DNA of 64,000 nucleotides from an uncultured bacterium (GTDB lineage Bacteria; Cyanobacteriota; Vampirovibrionia; Gastranaerophilales; Gastranaerophilaceae): the NCBI GenBank assembly GCA_949285255.1, contig CASDXV010000011.1, positions 48,652 to 112,651 on the forward strand. Direction: 5' to 3'. The notes beneath the pieces were generated by a model. That model saw only the letters and a list, made by a program, of their open reading frames with translations, was not told where the DNA came from and did no database searches. Shown here in pieces: positions 45,791-54,700 of the stretch (its first letter is position 1; the number at the start of each line of letters is the position of its first letter). A program made the translations under genes and the position numbers.

Positions 45791-46780
45791 ATGGCTGTTT
45801 TAATACTTGGAGGCGCAGGATACATAGGCTCGCACACAGTTTATGAGTTTCTTGACAGAAATTTAGACGTTATTGTGGCAGATAACCTGCAAAGCGGTCA
45901 TATAGAAGCACTTCACCCCGATGCAAGATTTTATCAGGGCGATATTCGAGATAAAGATTTTCTGGATAATCTTTTTAAAAAAGAAAATATTGACTCTATT
46001 ATCCATTTTGCTGCAAATTCTCTTGTGGGCGAAAGTATGCAAGACCCGCTTAAATACTACGATAATAACCTATATGGCACTATGGTGCTCCTAAAATCCA
46101 TGGTTGAAAACAATGTAAAAAAAATAGTTTTCTCATCCACCGCGGCAACTTACGGAGAGCCTGAGAATATACCGATTTTAGAAACAGATAACACAAACCC
46201 TACAAACACATACGGAGAAACCAAACTCTCCATGGAAAAAATGTTTAAATGGGTGTCTTTGGCGCACGGGGTTAATTTTGTTTCACTTCGCTACTTTAAT
46301 GCTTGCGGGGCGCACAAAAACGGCAAAATAGGCGAAGACCACAGCCCTGAAACTCACCTTATACCTATAGTTTTACAGGTTGCAAACAAAAAAAGACAAA
46401 GTGTAAATATTTTTGGTGATGACTATCAAACTCCTGACGGTACTTGCATTAGAGATTATATTCACGTAAGTGACTTAGCTAATGCTCATTATTTAGCGCT
46501 TGAATATCTAAATAAAGGCGGCAAAAGTGATATCTTTAACCTTGGCAACGGTTTAGGTTTTTCGGTTAAAGAAGTAATAGAAGCTTCAAGAGAAGTAACG
46601 GGAGATAAAATCCCTGCTATTGTATCCAAAAGAAGAGAAGGCGACCCTAAAACACTTATCGCATCATCTGATAAGGCAAGAAATATTTTAGGCTGGCAGC
46701 CAAAGTATACGGATTTAAAAGAAATAATACAAACAGCTTGGATGTGGCACAAAAATCATCCGGAGGGATATAAATCGTGA
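45791..46780 (+). CDS. galE: UDP-glucose 4-epimerase GalE
   Basis: Interconverts UDP-glucose and UDP-galactose. Extended SDR fold: GGAGYIGSHTVY NAD loop, SSTAATYGEP, the catalytic NTYGETK (YxxxK), and a GTCIRDYIHVSDLA segment. I start at ATG 45791, five bases after AGGAG; the GTG at 45785 overlaps that site. The end overlaps the efflux pump gene by 4 bases (GTGA), an operon whose logic (sugar nucleotide with exporter) is not obvious. Confidence 0.94.
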   Translation: MAVLILGGAGYIGSHTVYEFLDRNLDVIVADNLQSGHIEALHPDARFYQGDIRDKDFLDNLFKKENIDSIIHFAANSLVGESMQDPLKYYDNNLYGTMVLLKSMVENNVKKIVFSSTAATYGEPENIPILETDNTNPTNTYGETKLSMEKMFKWVSLAHGVNFVSLRYFNACGAHKNGKIGEDHSPETHLIPIVLQVANKKRQSVNIFGDDYQTPDGTCIRDYIHVSDLANAHYLALEYLNKGGKSDIFNLGNGLGFSVKEVIEASREVTGDKIPAIVSKRREGDPKTLIASSDKARNILGWQPKYTDLKEIIQTAWMWHKNHPEGYKS

Positions 46781-48342
46781 GTGAAGCAGTAATTGAAGAG
46801 CAAGAGTGGAAACCCTCTATAAACCCTTGGATTGGGGTAATTCCCGTTATGCTTGCAATTTTTATGTTTGTTCTGGATGAAACCATCTCAAACGTGGCTC
46901 TTATATACATTGCAGGCTCGATGTCAGTAAGCCATAACGAATCCACCTGGGTTTTAACAAGCTATCTTATAGCCTCAGGTATAGCAATTCCTCTTGCCGG
47001 TATGATGGCAAAAGTTCTTGGCAGGAAGAATTATTTTATTGTTTCAATCATCATCTTTACCATATCTTCATTTTTGTGTGCAGTGGCTCGAAGTATGCCC
47101 GAAATTGTAATATTCAGGTTTATTCAAGGACTTGGAGGCGGAGGACTCCTGCCCTTGGGTCAATCAATTATGCTTGAAAATTTCTCGGGCAAAGACAGGC
47201 CAAAATCTATGGCTATGTTTGGTATGGTAATCGTTTTTGCGCCGCTTTTAGGGCCTGTGCTTGGCGGCTGGATTACCGAAAACTGGTCGTGGCCTTGGAT
47301 ATATTTAATTAACATACCCATAGGTATACTCTGCGTTATTCTTTCCAAAAAACTCCTTGAAGACCCGCCGTATGCAAAAAAACAAGTCGGCATAAAAATA
47401 GACGTAAAAGGGCTTACTTTCTTATCCCTTTGGCTTATAAGCCTGCAAATTGTACTTGATAAGGGTAACGACGCAGACTGGTTCGGTGCAGCATGGATAT
47501 GCTGGCTAAGCGCGTTTTCGCTCATTTGCGCTATTCTTTTCTTTGTATCTCAATTTAAAAACAAAGAATACCCGCTGCTTGATTTAAGTATTTTAAAAAA
47601 CAGAACATATTTCTTTGGCACACTCATTCAAGTAATACTGATGGCTGTCTTTTTAGCGTCAGCAGCACTTTTACCATCAATGTTGCAGACACTTTTAGGC
47701 TATAGTGCTTATTTAAGCGGTCTTTCTATGGGCTCAAGGGGTATAGGCAGTATCTCAGGGGTTGTAACATACCTTATATTGTCAAAACATATGGGAGATA
47801 GAAGAATAACCATGATAGGGCTTACACTGCTTGGCTTTGGAAGTTTATTCTTTGGTATGATTAACTTGCAGATAAACCTAAACATCATAGCCGTGCCAAA
47901 TATCCTCTACGGGCTTGGAATATTCTTGGCTCTAACGCCTCTTGTACCGCTTTCTTGCTCAACTGTAAGCAACAAAGATATGGCAAATGCGTCATGTTTA
48001 CAAAACCTTGTAAAAAACATAGGCGGTGCTATTGGTACATCAATAGGTACTACTATGGTTTCTCGTTTTGCACAGGCTCACCAACATATGATGTCAGGAC
48101 ATCTTAACTTTTCAAATGATGCTTATGTGGCAAAGCTGGCGTCTATGACACAAGGCTTTATGCAAGCAACCGCAGATACCGTAACCGCGCAGTCAATGGC
48201 TATGGCGAGCATTTATCAGGAACTTTTGCAGCAGGCAAGACTGTGGGGCTATGTTGATACGTTCAGATGGTTTGCTTTTGCTACGTTTTTATTAATACCT
48301 ATGCTTGTGCTTGTTAAAAAGACAAAAGGAGTGCAGGAATAA
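46777..48342 (+). CDS. DHA2-family MFS multidrug efflux transporter (EmrB/QacA-like)
   Basis: About 14 helices, 521 residues. Motifs: LDETISNVALIYIAGSM (helix 1, in place of D-x-TIVNVALP), SYLIASGIAIPLAGMMAKVLGRK (motif A region), FRFIQGLGGGGLLPLG and GPVLGGWITENWSWPWIYLINIP (motif C of exporters). It should expel drugs or other amphiphiles by proton antiport. Starts with GTG overlapping the galE stop. An EmrA-like adaptor is not adjacent. Confidence 0.92.
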   Translation: MSEAVIEEQEWKPSINPWIGVIPVMLAIFMFVLDETISNVALIYIAGSMSVSHNESTWVLTSYLIASGIAIPLAGMMAKVLGRKNYFIVSIIIFTISSFLCAVARSMPEIVIFRFIQGLGGGGLLPLGQSIMLENFSGKDRPKSMAMFGMVIVFAPLLGPVLGGWITENWSWPWIYLINIPIGILCVILSKKLLEDPPYAKKQVGIKIDVKGLTFLSLWLISLQIVLDKGNDADWFGAAWICWLSAFSLICAILFFVSQFKNKEYPLLDLSILKNRTYFFGTLIQVILMAVFLASAALLPSMLQTLLGYSAYLSGLSMGSRGIGSISGVVTYLILSKHMGDRRITMIGLTLLGFGSLFFGMINLQINLNIIAVPNILYGLGIFLALTPLVPLSCSTVSNKDMANASCLQNLVKNIGGAIGTSIGTTMVSRFAQAHQHMMSGHLNFSNDAYVAKLASMTQGFMQATADTVTAQSMAMASIYQELLQQARLWGYVDTFRWFAFATFLLIPMLVLVKKTKGVQE

Positions 48343-48346
48343 AACA

Positions 48347-48367
48347 AAACTCCCTAAAAGGGAGTTT
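48347..48367 (+). terminator. Terminator after the efflux gene
   Basis: AAACTCCC and GGGAGTTT form an 8-bp stem with a 5-nt loop right after the stop. Confidence 0.8.
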
Positions 48368-48373
48368 AAAAAT

Positions 48374-48462
48374 CGGAGAAAGAGGGATTCGAACCCTCGA
48401 TGCAGAATTCTCCACATAACACCTTAGCAGGGTGCCGCCTTCAGCCACTCGGCCATTTCTCC
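48374..48462 (-). tRNA. tRNA-Ser (anticodon GCT)
   Basis: Minus-strand type II tRNA: acceptor GGAGAAA/TTTCTCC, anticodon loop CTGCTAA, a long variable arm and GGTTCGAATC in the T-arm. Discriminator G; CCA not encoded. Confidence 0.95.
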
Positions 48463-48756
48463 AAATATTAAATTTTCAATAATAAAATCGTATCAAAAAG
48501 TCTTAAAACAATCAAGAATTTTAAAATTTTAATCTAAAATATAACAATATTCTACACCCGTAGCAATAGCGCTATTTAGCTTGTAGCAAGGGTTTTTAGC
48601 ATTGCGCCCGTTTGCGGGGGGTTGCAAAATTTAATTTTTAGTGTATAGTATTGTTGAAACTAGGGTTATGTCGGTTTCGCGAAAGATAATGTGTAGTAAG
48701 TAAGCAAAACTCGATTTTTACCCTGTTTAAAAAAAAGAGAATAAGAGGATGAAACC
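48463..48756. other. Intergenic region with GC-rich mini-palindromes
   Basis: No gene. The left part is AT-rich; around 48555-48625 it holds AATAGCGCTATT, GTAGC-type repeats and a GC-rich stretch (TTGCGCCCGTTTGCGGGGGG) that can fold back. The right end carries the leader of the transglycosylase gene. No clear promoter is identified. Confidence 0.5.
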
Positions 48757-49257
48757 ATGACGAAAAAGCTAATGGCAACTTTGCTGCTGTGCTTTTGCTT
48801 AGCAATCGGCACCACAGACAAAGCTCACGCAGCCCAATCGCCACAAGAAGTTCAAAAAGCAATAGCCCAAACAGCGCTAAAAATGGGTGTTGACCCCTTT
48901 GTAGCACTAAGCATTGCAAAACTTGAATCTAATTTCAACCCTAATAAGAAAAACCCCTCGGGCGCTGTAGGTTTATTTCAGCTAATGCCCGATACAGCAC
49001 GCAGATTGGGCGTAAATCCGCACGTACAAAATGAAAACATCAAAGGCGGAATTATGTACTATCAAATGATGTACAAAAAATACGGCTCTATGGACCTTGC
49101 TCTTGCAGCATATAATGCAGGCCCAGGGAACGTAGCAAGATACAAAGGCGTACCGCCTTTTAAAGAAACAAGAGCTTTCATCTCAAGAATTAAGCAAGAG
49201 TATAACACTCTTAAAGCTGACCCCGAGATAAAAAGCGTAGTTTCAGGAACTCTATAA
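48757..49257 (+). CDS. Secreted SLT-type lytic transglycosylase
   Basis: Cleaves peptidoglycan glycan strands. A signal peptide (cleavage about AHA-AQ, residue 25) is followed by the catalytic SIAKLESNFNP (catalytic Glu), GAVGLFQLMPDTAR and LALAAYNAGPGNVARYKG motifs. 166 residues is a minimal SLT enzyme. AGAGGATG lies before the ATG. It should act in the periplasm on wall remodelling or machine insertion. A terminator follows. Confidence 0.93.
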   Translation: MTKKLMATLLLCFCLAIGTTDKAHAAQSPQEVQKAIAQTALKMGVDPFVALSIAKLESNFNPNKKNPSGAVGLFQLMPDTARRLGVNPHVQNENIKGGIMYYQMMYKKYGSMDLALAAYNAGPGNVARYKGVPPFKETRAFISRIKQEYNTLKADPEIKSVVSGTL

Positions 49258-49263
49258 AAGTTT

Positions 49264-49289
49264 AACCGCCCCAAAAGGGCGGTTTTTTA
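49264..49289. terminator. Terminator after the transglycosylase gene
   Basis: AACCGCCC and GGGCGGTT with a 5-nt loop and a T run. Confidence 0.88.
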
Positions 49290-49293
49290 ATAT

Positions 49294-49460
49294 CAAAACC
49301 CCAAAATACAACACTAAACAAATAGTGTAAGTATTTTGGATACCAGTCCAGTTACGGGCTAACGGCAAGGCTCCTCGCCTTCCCGTACGCCCTTACATCC
49401 TTTTGCCAAAACCCCAAAATACAACACTAAACAAATAGTGTAAGTATTTTGGGGTTTTGG
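49294..49460. repeat. Two identical 46-bp hairpin repeats around a GC-rich hairpin, downstream of rnpB
   Basis: A 46-bp unit occurs at 49294-49339 and 49407-49452 without mismatch. Each unit folds on itself (CCAAAATAC with GTATTTTGG; ACACT with AGTGT). The right copy is extended by GGTTTTGG, making 17-bp arms, and probably terminates rnpB. Between them GGGC/GCCC, ACGG/CCGT and AAGGC/GCCTT stack into one hairpin (49356-49392). Two copies, no array: not a CRISPR. Confidence 0.8.
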
Positions 49461-49811
49461 TGGAAAGCCTGCAATAAGCCGGATTCTGTCTTTAAGATAA
49501 TCATCTGTCTAATGCGTTTTTTTATGCAATTTTTGTCAAAAACAAAACGAGAAAAGGCACTCTTCTTGCAAATTCAAACTTGCATCCGATTGGGGTTTAC
49601 CATGCCTGAAGCCTCACGGCCCCAGCGGTGGGCTCTTACCCCGCCGTTGCACAATCGCTCTATACCCACTTAAGGTCGAGCATTCTACTTTTCTGTGGCA
49701 CTGTCCTCACGCTCACGCGCACTTGGCTTTCCCAAGCAACCTGCCTTTTTGGATGTCCGGACTTTCCTCACAAAGCCAAAAAGCCTTGCGCGATTATCAG
49801 CCTGCTTTCCA
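49461..49811 (-). ncRNA. rnpB: RNase P RNA
   Basis: Catalytic RNA that trims tRNA 5' leaders. On the minus strand the conserved GAGGAAAGTCCGGACATCC core (written here from 49770 downward) and the 3' CAGAATCCGGCTTATTGCAGGC are both present, and the ends pair as TGGAAAGC/GCTTTCCA (P1). About 351 nt, a type A-like layout. Boundaries set from P1. Confidence 0.95.
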
Positions 49812-49854
49812 TAAAATATTATACACCAAATCCAATTTCTGATATTATATACCT

Positions 49855-50604
49855 ATGATAATTGACACTCATGCACACCTTGATATGTTAGATGACCCAA
49901 AGCGCGCAATTGAAGAAGCGCTTGAGGCTAATGTTAAAAAAATAATCATCCCATCAGTTGAACCTGAAACTTTTAGCAAGGTTATTGACCTTGCAAACAC
50001 ATATGAAAATGTCTATGCTCAAATCGGCGTACACCCAAGCGACGCTCAAAAATTCAACGATGATGTTGCAAAAAAGATGATAGAACTTGCAAAAAACAAA
50101 AAAGTCGTAGCAGTAGGCGAAATAGGGCTTGATTACTACTGGGACAAGACTTTTGTTGATGTTCAAAAGAAAGTATTTAAAACACAAATTGAAATTGCAA
50201 ACATTCTAAATCTGCCCGTTGTTGTACACGATAGAGAAGCGCACGGGGATACTTACGAAATACTTGAGCAAATGGGTGCCAAAAAAGTCCTTATGCACTG
50301 TTTTTCTGGTTCTGTTGAATTTGCAAAAAGATGTATTGATAAAGGCTACTACATTGCTCTTGGCGGAGTTGTAACCTTTAAAAACGCTAAAAAAGTGCGC
50401 CAAGTAGCAAAAGAAATACCCCTTGATTATATAATGCTTGAAACGGACACCCCCTACCTTGCTCCGCACCCCTACAGAGGGCAGCAAAATGAGCCTAAGT
50501 ACATTGTCTTTAGCGCAAAAGAAATAGCCGCCATCAAAGACACTGCGCTAAGTGAAGTTGAGAGCATTACAACAAAAAACGCACAGGAATTTTTCAATAT
50601 ATAA
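49855..50604 (+). CDS. TatD-family metal-dependent hydrolase/DNase
   Basis: TIM-barrel hydrolase: IIDTHAHLDM (HxH metal ligands), VAVGEIGLDYYWD, PVVVHDREAH, LMHCFSGS and MLETDTPYLAPHPYRG all match TatD/YcfH. Members act as 3'-5' exonucleases or deoxyribonucleases in repair or quality control. TATTAT lies 6 nt before the ATG and no ribosome site is seen, so a leaderless start is likely. First of four closely spaced genes. Confidence 0.93.
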   Translation: MIIDTHAHLDMLDDPKRAIEEALEANVKKIIIPSVEPETFSKVIDLANTYENVYAQIGVHPSDAQKFNDDVAKKMIELAKNKKVVAVGEIGLDYYWDKTFVDVQKKVFKTQIEIANILNLPVVVHDREAHGDTYEILEQMGAKKVLMHCFSGSVEFAKRCIDKGYYIALGGVVTFKNAKKVRQVAKEIPLDYIMLETDTPYLAPHPYRGQQNEPKYIVFSAKEIAAIKDTALSEVESITTKNAQEFFNI

Positions 50605-50617
50605 AGGAGAAAAAAGG

Positions 50618-50869
50618 ATGACACAACAGTATAACGCCTCAAATATCAAAATAAAAACTGCCGTGCTTGTTTTTTTAAAAAACTTAAGCGCACCTTTAGT
50701 TTTATACTTTGATAACCCGCAAGAAGTATACAGTGAATTAAGAGAAGTTGTAAATACTCCTGTTAGCAAGGTTTATGAATTTGAGCCAAACGGCCCTATT
50801 AAAAAAGTGTGCATTCAAGCCTCTCAAATCTCAGGCGTTGCACTTCAGGAAGAACAATACTTTGCATAA
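50618..50869 (+). CDS. Small protein of unknown function between tatD and tlyA
   Basis: 83 residues from ATG 50618, preceded by a purine run with AAAGGAG/AAAAAGG. No family recognised: KTAVLVFLKNLSAPLVLYFDNPQEVYSELREVV suggests a small alpha/beta fold. Its placement 13 bases after tatD and 3 before tlyA shows co-transcription. Earlier in-frame starts within tatD are not supported. Confidence 0.65.
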   Translation: MTQQYNASNIKIKTAVLVFLKNLSAPLVLYFDNPQEVYSELREVVNTPVSKVYEFEPNGPIKKVCIQASQISGVALQEEQYFA

Positions 50870-50872
50870 ACT

Positions 50873-51649
50873 ATGAAAAAGCGCCTCGATTTAATACTTT
50901 TTGAACATGGTTTTTTTGAAACCAAAAACTCCGCAAGCGCTGCTATTTTAGCGGGAAATGTCAAAATAAACGACACCCCCGTGACAAAAGCAGGGCAGAT
51001 GTTTGACGAGAGTGTACTTTTTAATGAAGAAAAACCCGCAAAAATTGAGGTAAAAACTCTCCCTTACGTTTCTCGAGGCGGCTTAAAGCTAAAAGGGGCA
51101 ATTGACGCATTTAAAATCGATTTAAAAGACAAAATCTGTATAGACATCGGCGCATCTACAGGCGGCTTTACCGACTGTATGCTAAAAGAAGGTGCAAAGA
51201 AAGTCTACTCCGTTGACTGCGGAACAAACCAGCTTGCCTGGAAACTAAGACAAGATGAAAGAGTTGTATCAAAAGAAAACGTAAATGTGAAATCCTGCGC
51301 ATTTGAAGACATTTTCGAAGAAAATTTTAACGGAGATTTGCCCGAGTTTTTGTGTATGGACTTATCTTTTATCTCGATTAAAAAAGTTCTTGAAAACTGC
51401 AAAAATTTTATTTCAAACAAAAGTGAACTTGTAATACTCATTAAACCCCAGTTTGAAGCGCAAAGATGCGATATTTCAAAAGGGGGAGTAGTCAAAGACA
51501 AAAAAATTCATCAAAAAATAATTGATGACATTAAAGAATTTTCTACAAACCTTAACCTTATACCTCAAGGGGTGATTGAAAGTCCTATAACAGGCGCAAA
51601 ACACGGGAATGTAGAGTATTTAATTTATTTAAAACGGGAGGAAAAATAA
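50873..51649 (+). CDS. tlyA: TlyA-family rRNA (cytidine-2'-O)-methyltransferase
   Basis: An N-terminal S4 RNA-binding domain (KKRLDLILFEHGFFETKNSASAAILAGNVKIN) is joined to a Rossmann-type FtsJ-like domain with YVSRGGLKL, CIDIGASTGGFTDCML (SAM motif) and LIKPQFEA. Family members methylate 16S/23S rRNA cytidines; some are haemolysin-like. 258 residues is typical. Third gene of the tatD operon. Confidence 0.92.
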   Translation: MKKRLDLILFEHGFFETKNSASAAILAGNVKINDTPVTKAGQMFDESVLFNEEKPAKIEVKTLPYVSRGGLKLKGAIDAFKIDLKDKICIDIGASTGGFTDCMLKEGAKKVYSVDCGTNQLAWKLRQDERVVSKENVNVKSCAFEDIFEENFNGDLPEFLCMDLSFISIKKVLENCKNFISNKSELVILIKPQFEAQRCDISKGGVVKDKKIHQKIIDDIKEFSTNLNLIPQGVIESPITGAKHGNVEYLIYLKREEK

Positions 51650-52915
51650 ATGCCGCTCAATGTTGTGGATAAACTAAACACACTGTCAAACGAGATGGAA
51701 TCTCTGCTTGATTTTATAGCAACAGATAGCGAGCTTGGAGAGGATTTTCAAACTTGCGTAAGCGAAAACAACATCACAATAGAAAAACAATCCCAGCTTA
51801 ATATAGCGCTTATTGAGTACTTGCTTGACGGCAAAATGCAAGATGGCACAAAGGTTTTAGATTATTATGTAAATAAAAATGCCTATAAAAACAAAGACAT
51901 TGTAAATTCTCTTAAAAACAGCACCACATCGGTTTTTGAGATAAAAAAAGTATTAAAAAACGCCTATGATACTTATTCTCTCACCGCTGAGAGAGATTTT
52001 TGCCTCATCCCTCTTGTAAAAATGGTTAATTTAAGAGGAATTGCAAAAGGGGACTTTATCCGCGCAAGAGTGATTGAATCGGAAAATGAATTTTACCTGC
52101 TTGAAATTTATGACGTTATATCCTCTCTTAACTTCTACCGCGCAGCTTCTGAGGCCGTTAAGTGTCTTATTTCAGATTCAAGATGTGCAGTATTTAAAAA
52201 TGAAGAAAAAAACGCCCTGCTAAACTCTTCTCTTGAAAGCTTTAAAACTTCATTTGACCAAGCTTTTTGCGATTATAAAAAATCAGGGGTAATAACCACA
52301 AACAAACAGGTTGATGATTTAATTGAGGCGTTTAATGCAAATGAAGACGTCAAAAAATTCATTACAGAGCCTGATGAGTATAAATTTTTTAATGTAAAAG
52401 AATTTAGCGATAACGATGACTTTATTCAAAACGCCATAGGCGGATTTTCTCGTCATAATTGCTTATATGATGTAGGTTTATACTTTGATGAAAAAGAGGG
52501 GCTCTATATAATCCCGTTTCTTGGCACGTTTTATAAAATCTTTGAAACCTATAGCGATAAAGAATTTAAAATCGAGGGTGCAAAAGAGTGCATAAGAGAT
52601 TTTCTTAAAAACGACAAAGTACCTTTAGGTATAATTGCCTACTGTGCCAAAAAATACACAAACTTCCTTGAAGTTATTAATCTGGCACTTGATACGGATT
52701 TTCAATCAACGGTTGAAATTTTTGAAAAATTTAAAGACCCTGACACCAAAAAGTTCAGCCCCGTGCACACCCTATACAATTCAAAAATATTTTCTGAAAT
52801 TTTAGGTATAAAAGAAGAAACAACGCCTCAAAAAACATATGAAAACATAGGCAGAAACGACCCGTGCCCCTGCGGCAGCGGCAAAAAATACAAAAAATGC
52901 TGCGGGGCAAACTGA
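51650..52915 (+). CDS. SEC-C motif protein of unknown function
   Basis: 421 residues. Only the C-terminal SEC-C zinc motif is clear: [17 protein letters not shown], a module known from SecA tails that binds zinc and helps contact ribosomes or partners. The rest is acidic and helical with no recognisable catalytic site. GGAGG lies 8-9 nt before the ATG. It ends the tatD-tlyA operon; a translation- or secretion-linked role is only a guess. Confidence 0.78.
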   Translation: MPLNVVDKLNTLSNEMESLLDFIATDSELGEDFQTCVSENNITIEKQSQLNIALIEYLLDGKMQDGTKVLDYYVNKNAYKNKDIVNSLKNSTTSVFEIKKVLKNAYDTYSLTAERDFCLIPLVKMVNLRGIAKGDFIRARVIESENEFYLLEIYDVISSLNFYRAASEAVKCLISDSRCAVFKNEEKNALLNSSLESFKTSFDQAFCDYKKSGVITTNKQVDDLIEAFNANEDVKKFITEPDEYKFFNVKEFSDNDDFIQNAIGGFSRHNCLYDVGLYFDEKEGLYIIPFLGTFYKIFETYSDKEFKIEGAKECIRDFLKNDKVPLGIIAYCAKKYTNFLEVINLALDTDFQSTVEIFEKFKDPDTKKFSPVHTLYNSKIFSEILGIKEETTPQKTYENIGRNDPCPCGSGKKYKKCCGAN

Positions 52916-52973
52916 TATTTGCCTCAAAATAATTTTATGTAGTAAAATAAAATTACAGTTACGGAGAGAAAAA

Positions 52974-53498
52974 ATGAGTGAAGAAAATAAAAAAGAAGAA
53001 AAATGTTATAAAAAACTGCTTATAGCAGGCGTTATATTATCCCTTGTGCTATCGGTTGCATCTTTTGCGATGTCAACTGTAACATTGCTTGCGCAAAACG
53101 GCCATATCCCGTCTTTAGCTGCGGGGCAGGATTTACCTATTTCAAAAAAATATGACAGAGGCCGTTCTCTAAAAAAAGCTCTAAAGAAAAACAAACCCGT
53201 TATCGTTTGGTTTTATGTTGACTGGTGCGGATACTGCCAAAGATTTGCACCGACATTTGATGAAGTTACAAAAAACAAAGACATAAAGAAAAAATTTGCA
53301 GTTGCTTTTGTTAACTGTGATGACCAAAAGAATCAGGCACTTGTTCAAGAGTACCAAATCCACGGTTTTCCAACGGTATATTTACTTAACCCCAAAACAG
53401 GGGAAAAAGTTGTCGCAGATAACTACAAATTCTTTACACCAACCGCTAAAGAAGACTTAATAAGAGAGTTTAAAGAATTTCTAAGACCTAAAGAATAA
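52974..53498 (+). CDS. Membrane-anchored thioredoxin-fold protein
   Basis: One N-terminal membrane helix (about 13-38) anchors a thioredoxin domain facing outward, with the active site WCGYC (C85, C88), VNCDDQKNQALVQEYQIHGFPTVYLL (cis-Pro in FPTV). Likely a periplasmic thiol oxidoreductase, perhaps for disulfide exchange or cytochrome/envelope protein maturation; partner unknown. GGAG precedes the ATG. It converges on the radical SAM gene 1 base away. Confidence 0.88.
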   Translation: MSEENKKEEKCYKKLLIAGVILSLVLSVASFAMSTVTLLAQNGHIPSLAAGQDLPISKKYDRGRSLKKALKKNKPVIVWFYVDWCGYCQRFAPTFDEVTKNKDIKKKFAVAFVNCDDQKNQALVQEYQIHGFPTVYLLNPKTGEKVVADNYKFFTPTAKEDLIREFKEFLRPKE

Positions 53499-53499
53499 T

Positions 53500-54390
53500 C
53501 TAGCAAAAGTCATTTGCTTGGTTTTTGCTAAAGTGTTTAATGCACTTTGCGCATTTCCTTGTGTCTAAAAATGTCCTTTTTGAATAATTGCTCATATCCA
53601 AGCCGCATCTTGCACGAAAATCGTTAGATAAGGCAGGGCATGAGTATACTCCGTTTATGCTTAATATTCTTGAGTTTGAACAGTCGAGTTTTGTTTTATC
53701 ACAATCAAAATCCTCGATGAACTCTTCTCTGTCATCCTTTTCAAAATAGGGCATAACTTTTAGGTTTATATCTTCCATTTCAAAACCGTGCTTTTTAAAT
53801 AACTCATAAAAACCTTTAAAAAGCTCTTCTCTTGATTCGCAAAAATAATTGCACACCGATATTATCGGGTTAAATTCATATTTTGCAAGGTTTAAAATAG
53901 CGCTCATAGCTTTTCTAAAGCTGCCTCGGCCTCTTATTTCATCGTTTTTTAACTCGTCAAAGTGGTCAAGACTAACTCTGTATATTGTTTCGTTAGTGTT
54001 TTCATCATCAATTTTTCTTAAAAAACGGGCTTTTTTGTCATTTATCATTACCCCGTTTGTCATAACCGTGACATTTGAGAATTTTAAACACATTCTCAAA
54101 ATTGTATTAAAATCAGGGTGCATAAGAGGCTCACCGCCAGTAAGGTAAATAGAGCTTAACTTTTCGCCCCTTGTTTGCAAAAGCGCATTTTTGATTTTAT
54201 CAAGAGGTATAAAATCTTTTTCCTGTTTGTAGGGATTTTTCTCTATATAACAGTGCTTGCACTTAAGGTTACAAGCCTTGTAGCACAATTCAAAAAACAA
54301 ATTATTTAACTCTTTTAACTCCACCTGCGGAGCAGACATAAATTTAGACGCAAATAATTTTTGCGATGCCTCATTTTGCGTATTTTGCAC
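53500..54390 (-). CDS. Radical SAM protein with C-terminal Cys-rich region
   Basis: CYKACNLKCKHCYIEKN holds the CxxxCxxC cluster motif; YLTGGEPLMHPD is the GGE motif. A C-terminal set of Cys (LDCSNSRI, YSCPALS, ARCGLDMS, RKCAKCIKHF, NDFC) resembles the SPASM/Twitch extra-cluster region of peptide-modifying enzymes. No precursor peptide gene is visible next to it. Starts with GTG 54390 after AAGGAG. Function unknown. Confidence 0.88.
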   Translation of the reverse strand: MQNTQNEASQKLFASKFMSAPQVELKELNNLFFELCYKACNLKCKHCYIEKNPYKQEKDFIPLDKIKNALLQTRGEKLSSIYLTGGEPLMHPDFNTILRMCLKFSNVTVMTNGVMINDKKARFLRKIDDENTNETIYRVSLDHFDELKNDEIRGRGSFRKAMSAILNLAKYEFNPIISVCNYFCESREELFKGFYELFKKHGFEMEDINLKVMPYFEKDDREEFIEDFDCDKTKLDCSNSRILSINGVYSCPALSNDFRARCGLDMSNYSKRTFLDTRKCAKCIKHFSKNQANDFC

Positions 54391-54479
54391 TTTTTTCTCC
54401 TTCTTAACTTTAATAAAATTTTAGAATTTAAATGCAAAATGAAAATTAGACATTCGGGTATATTTGTTTAAAAAATAAA

Positions 54480-54624
54480 AAACCCTTCCTTTTTTTGGGA
54501 AGGGGAAACTTGGTCATTAATCCTCAAGTTCTTGTGTGGTGTTCTCTCTTTTTCTCTCGTGTGTGGTAGTGTTTTTCTCTCGTGTGTGGTGGTTTTTATG
54601 GTTTTCTCTCTCGTACTTATATAA
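54480..54624 (-). ncRNA. Candidate small RNA or leader with repeated units
   Basis: This 309-base gap between two minus-strand genes holds, on the minus strand, an AT-rich TATATAAG box (about 54617-54624), two copies of ACCACACACGAGAGAAAAA and a third partial CACACGA/GAGAGA element, ending in a terminator CCCTTCC/GGAAGGG (54483-54504) with a T run. No start codon with a ribosome site opens a reading frame here. It may be a small RNA, or a leader/attenuator for the radical SAM gene, or the 3' UTR of the exonuclease gene. Confidence 0.5.
54483..54504 (-). terminator. Terminator between exonuclease and radical SAM genes
   Basis: CCCTTCC and GGAAGGG with an 8-nt loop; on the minus strand a T run follows. 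Confidence 0.8.
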
Positions 54625-54700
54625 AAAATTGCATGCAAAAATTATTGCCTTTTTATATACTAAATAGACAAAAATTATTTACATTTCTTTACAAAAAACT

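Noticed and set aside
49294..49452. Possible CRISPR array
   Set aside because: Only two repeats, each self-complementary, with one 67-bp hairpin between and no cas genes.
49449..49858. Plus-strand ORFs inside rnpB
   Set aside because: Antisense to the RNase P RNA; no coding signal.
54520..54620. Minus-strand Thr/Lys/Arg-rich reading frame in the 54.5 kb repeats
   Set aside because: No start codon with ribosome site; better explained as a non-coding RNA.
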